Shown here one piece after another: positions 33,953 through 35,357 of a stretch of 35,357 nt of DNA (position 1 is its first letter; every line of letters starts with the position of its first letter). Both the position numbers and the translations under genes were made by a program. The stretch covers positions 1 to 35,357 of the forward strand of contig NZ_ATDK01000271.1 of NCBI RefSeq assembly GCF_000444135.1. Reading direction: 5' to 3'. This stretch comes from Pseudomonas avellanae BPIC 631 (GTDB lineage Bacteria; Pseudomonadota; Gammaproteobacteria; Pseudomonadales; Pseudomonadaceae). The notes beneath the pieces are model-generated. The model made no database searches. It had not been told where the DNA came from and saw nothing but the letters and a program-made list of their open reading frames with translations.

Positions 33953-34552
33953 ATGAAGACCCCGAAGGGAGATACTCCAGTCATGACCGAGATCACGCGC
34001 AATGAGATGAAGGATACGCTCTCTGCCATCGAGAACAGGATGGACAAGCGTATTGATCGAATGGAGCAAGCGGAGCTTCAGAGGTACGAGTGGGCGGCGC
34101 GCGAGCATGAAGCCTACCGCCGTGAGCAAGAGGCGCGCGACAGGCTTTACTCGGAGCGTTTTGAAGCGACAAATCGCCTGATGGATGCAAAGCTTGATGC
34201 AATCAATGCTTCCTTCGAGCAGGTAAGCAGCAAGGTCGATGGTTTTTCAAACACCCTTGCTGGTTTTTCGACCACCATCGCTGGCTTTTCAACCATTCTG
34301 CCCGAGCTTCTCAAGGAAGTGAAAAGCTCTAACCGAAACACCGTTCTGGCGACTCTCGCGATCGGGGTTGCAACCGTTTTAGGCCTCTGGGGTGCGAACT
34401 CCACGATTATTGGCAGCGCCGGTTCAATCTTTCAATCCGGGTACGAGCAAGCGGCTAATGCACAAGACGTGAAAAACCTCATGGAGGAGGTAAAGGCTGG
34501 ATCTGATGAGACCAAGGCCTTGCTTGAGGCAATCAGGGCACAACGGTCTTAG
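33953..34552 (+). CDS. Hypothetical coiled-coil membrane protein
   Basis: An unrecognised protein of about 199 residues from the ATG at 33953 (AAGAG upstream); in-frame ATGs at 33881 and 33983 are alternatives. The N-terminal half is a charged helix likely to form a coiled coil ('IENRMDKRIDRMEQAELQRYEW', in pieces). Next comes a repeat-like stretch 'GFSNTLAGFSTTIAGFSTIL', with GFS recurring every 7 residues. A single hydrophobic segment follows ('VLATLAIGVATVLGLWGA'), then a helical tail. Such a layout suits a membrane-anchored, self-assembling protein. It is paired with the zinc-ribbon gene upstream, and no known defence or phage family is recognised. Confidence 0.68.
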   Translation: MKTPKGDTPVMTEITRNEMKDTLSAIENRMDKRIDRMEQAELQRYEWAAREHEAYRREQEARDRLYSERFEATNRLMDAKLDAINASFEQVSSKVDGFSNTLAGFSTTIAGFSTILPELLKEVKSSNRNTVLATLAIGVATVLGLWGANSTIIGSAGSIFQSGYEQAANAQDVKNLMEEVKAGSDETKALLEAIRAQRS

Positions 34553-34672
34553 TCACCGCCACATCGAGACGACCCAGGCCTACTGACGGTGTGCTGACTA
34601 CTCTGGAAAATCACCCCTGCCTTCACTGGTCTAAAGTACCCTCTCCTGAACTACCCCAGAGCCTTCACCCTA

Positions 34673-35176
34673 ATGAATGACCGCGCACGTGAACTGGCGT
34701 CTCGTCTGATCCGCAATTTCAATGAAGCGTCACTCGAACATGAAGTTCGTGAGCCGCTGTATGAAAGCACAGCAGCGCGCCTCGGCACCGGGACTGTGGC
34801 ACACAAGCTTGGGGCTTCCATCGACGTCGTCGCGCCCGGCAAGCGCTCATGCCCTTATCATTTCCATCACGCTCAGGAAGAAATGTTCGTGATCATCGAG
34901 GGCGAAGGCAGTTTGCGTGTTGCCGGCGAGATGCTTCCGATCAAGACGGGCGACGTCCTGTTTATTCCGGCGGGTCCTGAATACCCCCATCAGATCATCA
35001 ACACGTCACAGGCACCGCTGAAGTACCTGTCGATCAGCACGCGGGAGACGCCCGAGGTGTGTGAATACCCGGACTCCGGCAAGTATCAGGCGATGGTTTC
35101 AGCCAACGGGGCACGCGTGTTCACCTCCAACCAGCGGACCACTGAAAACGTCGATTACTGGGACGGCGAACCCTGA
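34673..35176 (+). CDS. Cupin-domain protein
   Basis: This 167-residue protein carries a single cupin barrel. Motif 1 is 'PYHFHHAQEEMFVIIEGEGSLRV' in pieces, with metal ligands H63, H65 and E69 or E70. Motif 2 is 'GDVLFIPAGPEYPHQIIN' with H106. All four likely metal-binding positions are kept, so it probably binds Fe, Mn or Ni. The sequence resembles a group of small bacterial cupins of unknown substrate; sugar isomerase or dioxygenase activity would be guesswork. The C-terminal 40 residues ('RVFTSNQRTTENVDYWDGEP') are typical of that group. It seems to be its own unit, starting about 120 bases after the preceding gene. Confidence 0.83.
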   Translation: MNDRARELASRLIRNFNEASLEHEVREPLYESTAARLGTGTVAHKLGASIDVVAPGKRSCPYHFHHAQEEMFVIIEGEGSLRVAGEMLPIKTGDVLFIPAGPEYPHQIINTSQAPLKYLSISTRETPEVCEYPDSGKYQAMVSANGARVFTSNQRTTENVDYWDGEP

Positions 35177-35263
35177 TTTCATTTGTTTGAAAATTGTATC
35201 CGGCAGTTCACGCTTTTTTCACGTTCGCGGGTTTATTGTTAACTCAATTTGCGGATTCCACGA

Positions 35264-35345
35264 CACTTGGACACTCAGCCCACGATCATTTGGACACTCA
35301 TTCCAAGCTCACTTGGACACCTGCCCCACGTCCACTTGGACAGGC
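35264..35345. repeat. Four 23-base-spaced direct repeats, probable end of a mobile element
   Basis: The core CACTTGGACA (one copy CATTTGGACA) begins at 35264, 35287, 35310 and 35333, exactly 23 bases apart. The bases between copies vary. Multiple evenly spaced repeats at a terminus are characteristic of IS21-family elements, where they bind the transposase; the coding part would lie beyond the window's right edge. Plasmid or phage iterons are an alternative. The element boundary is not visible, but probably lies near 35255-35263. Confidence 0.7.
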
Positions 35346-35357
35346 AGTCGGAGCGCA

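Noticed and set aside
35264..35345. CRISPR array
   Set aside because: The conserved core is only about 10 bases with a total unit of 23, far shorter than CRISPR repeat-spacer units, and no cas gene is present.

Overview
The window looks like the chromosome of a fluorescent Pseudomonas, most likely the P. syringae group. The evidence is high-GC coding sequence, families largely confined to Pseudomonas (DUF2388, DUF1652, DUF4404), a Pseudomonas-type REP pair, and gene blocks in the order I recall from P. aeruginosa: tal-rssC-rssB-PilZ-mlaA; phosphonatase-like-DUF4404-queF; lolE-lolD-lolC-PilZ-GDPD-sthA-apbE; gap-mfd-csiV. This assignment is from memory of synteny and families, not from a search.

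Layout. 1-4320 is an accessory strip: a VapBC-type toxin-antitoxin pair, two small Pseudomonas-specific proteins, an AT-rich stretch with a small membrane protein, an orphan sensor kinase, and an SOS-box-controlled UmuD-like gene that has lost both catalytic residues, followed by a small orphan protein. 4357-12442 is mostly core: a periplasmic carboxypeptidase G2-like enzyme, transaldolase, an RssB/RssC partner-switching pair, a PilZ protein, MlaA, a degenerate phosphonatase-like HAD protein, DUF4404 and QueF. A MITE-like palindromic element (6896-7072) abuts the rssC stop codon, and a REP pair lies at 11353-11482. 12552-19886 holds the LolCDE lipoprotein exporter, a second PilZ protein, a glycerophosphodiester phosphodiesterase, soluble transhydrogenase and ApbE. 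20283-22922 carries two MFS transporters, the first without a conventional start codon at its expected N-terminus. 23082-31554 has a long-form GAPDH, Mfd, CsiV and a SWIM/SNF2 helicase. 31562-35357 returns to accessory character: an isochorismatase-fold protein, an SDR, tRNA-Ser(GGA), a zinc-ribbon/coiled-coil gene pair, a cupin protein, and at the right edge four repeats with exact 23-bp spacing that look like the end of a mobile element.

How genes work together. Envelope biogenesis recurs (MlaA for phospholipid asymmetry, LolCDE for lipoprotein release). Redox and carbon balance is served by transaldolase, GAPDH and SthA. RssB/RssC is a phosphatase/anti-anti-sigma switch. Mfd, the UmuD-like protein and the SNF2 protein relate to DNA damage or nucleic-acid transactions. 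The most unusual item is the SOS-controlled pseudo-UmuD unit at 3477-4312.
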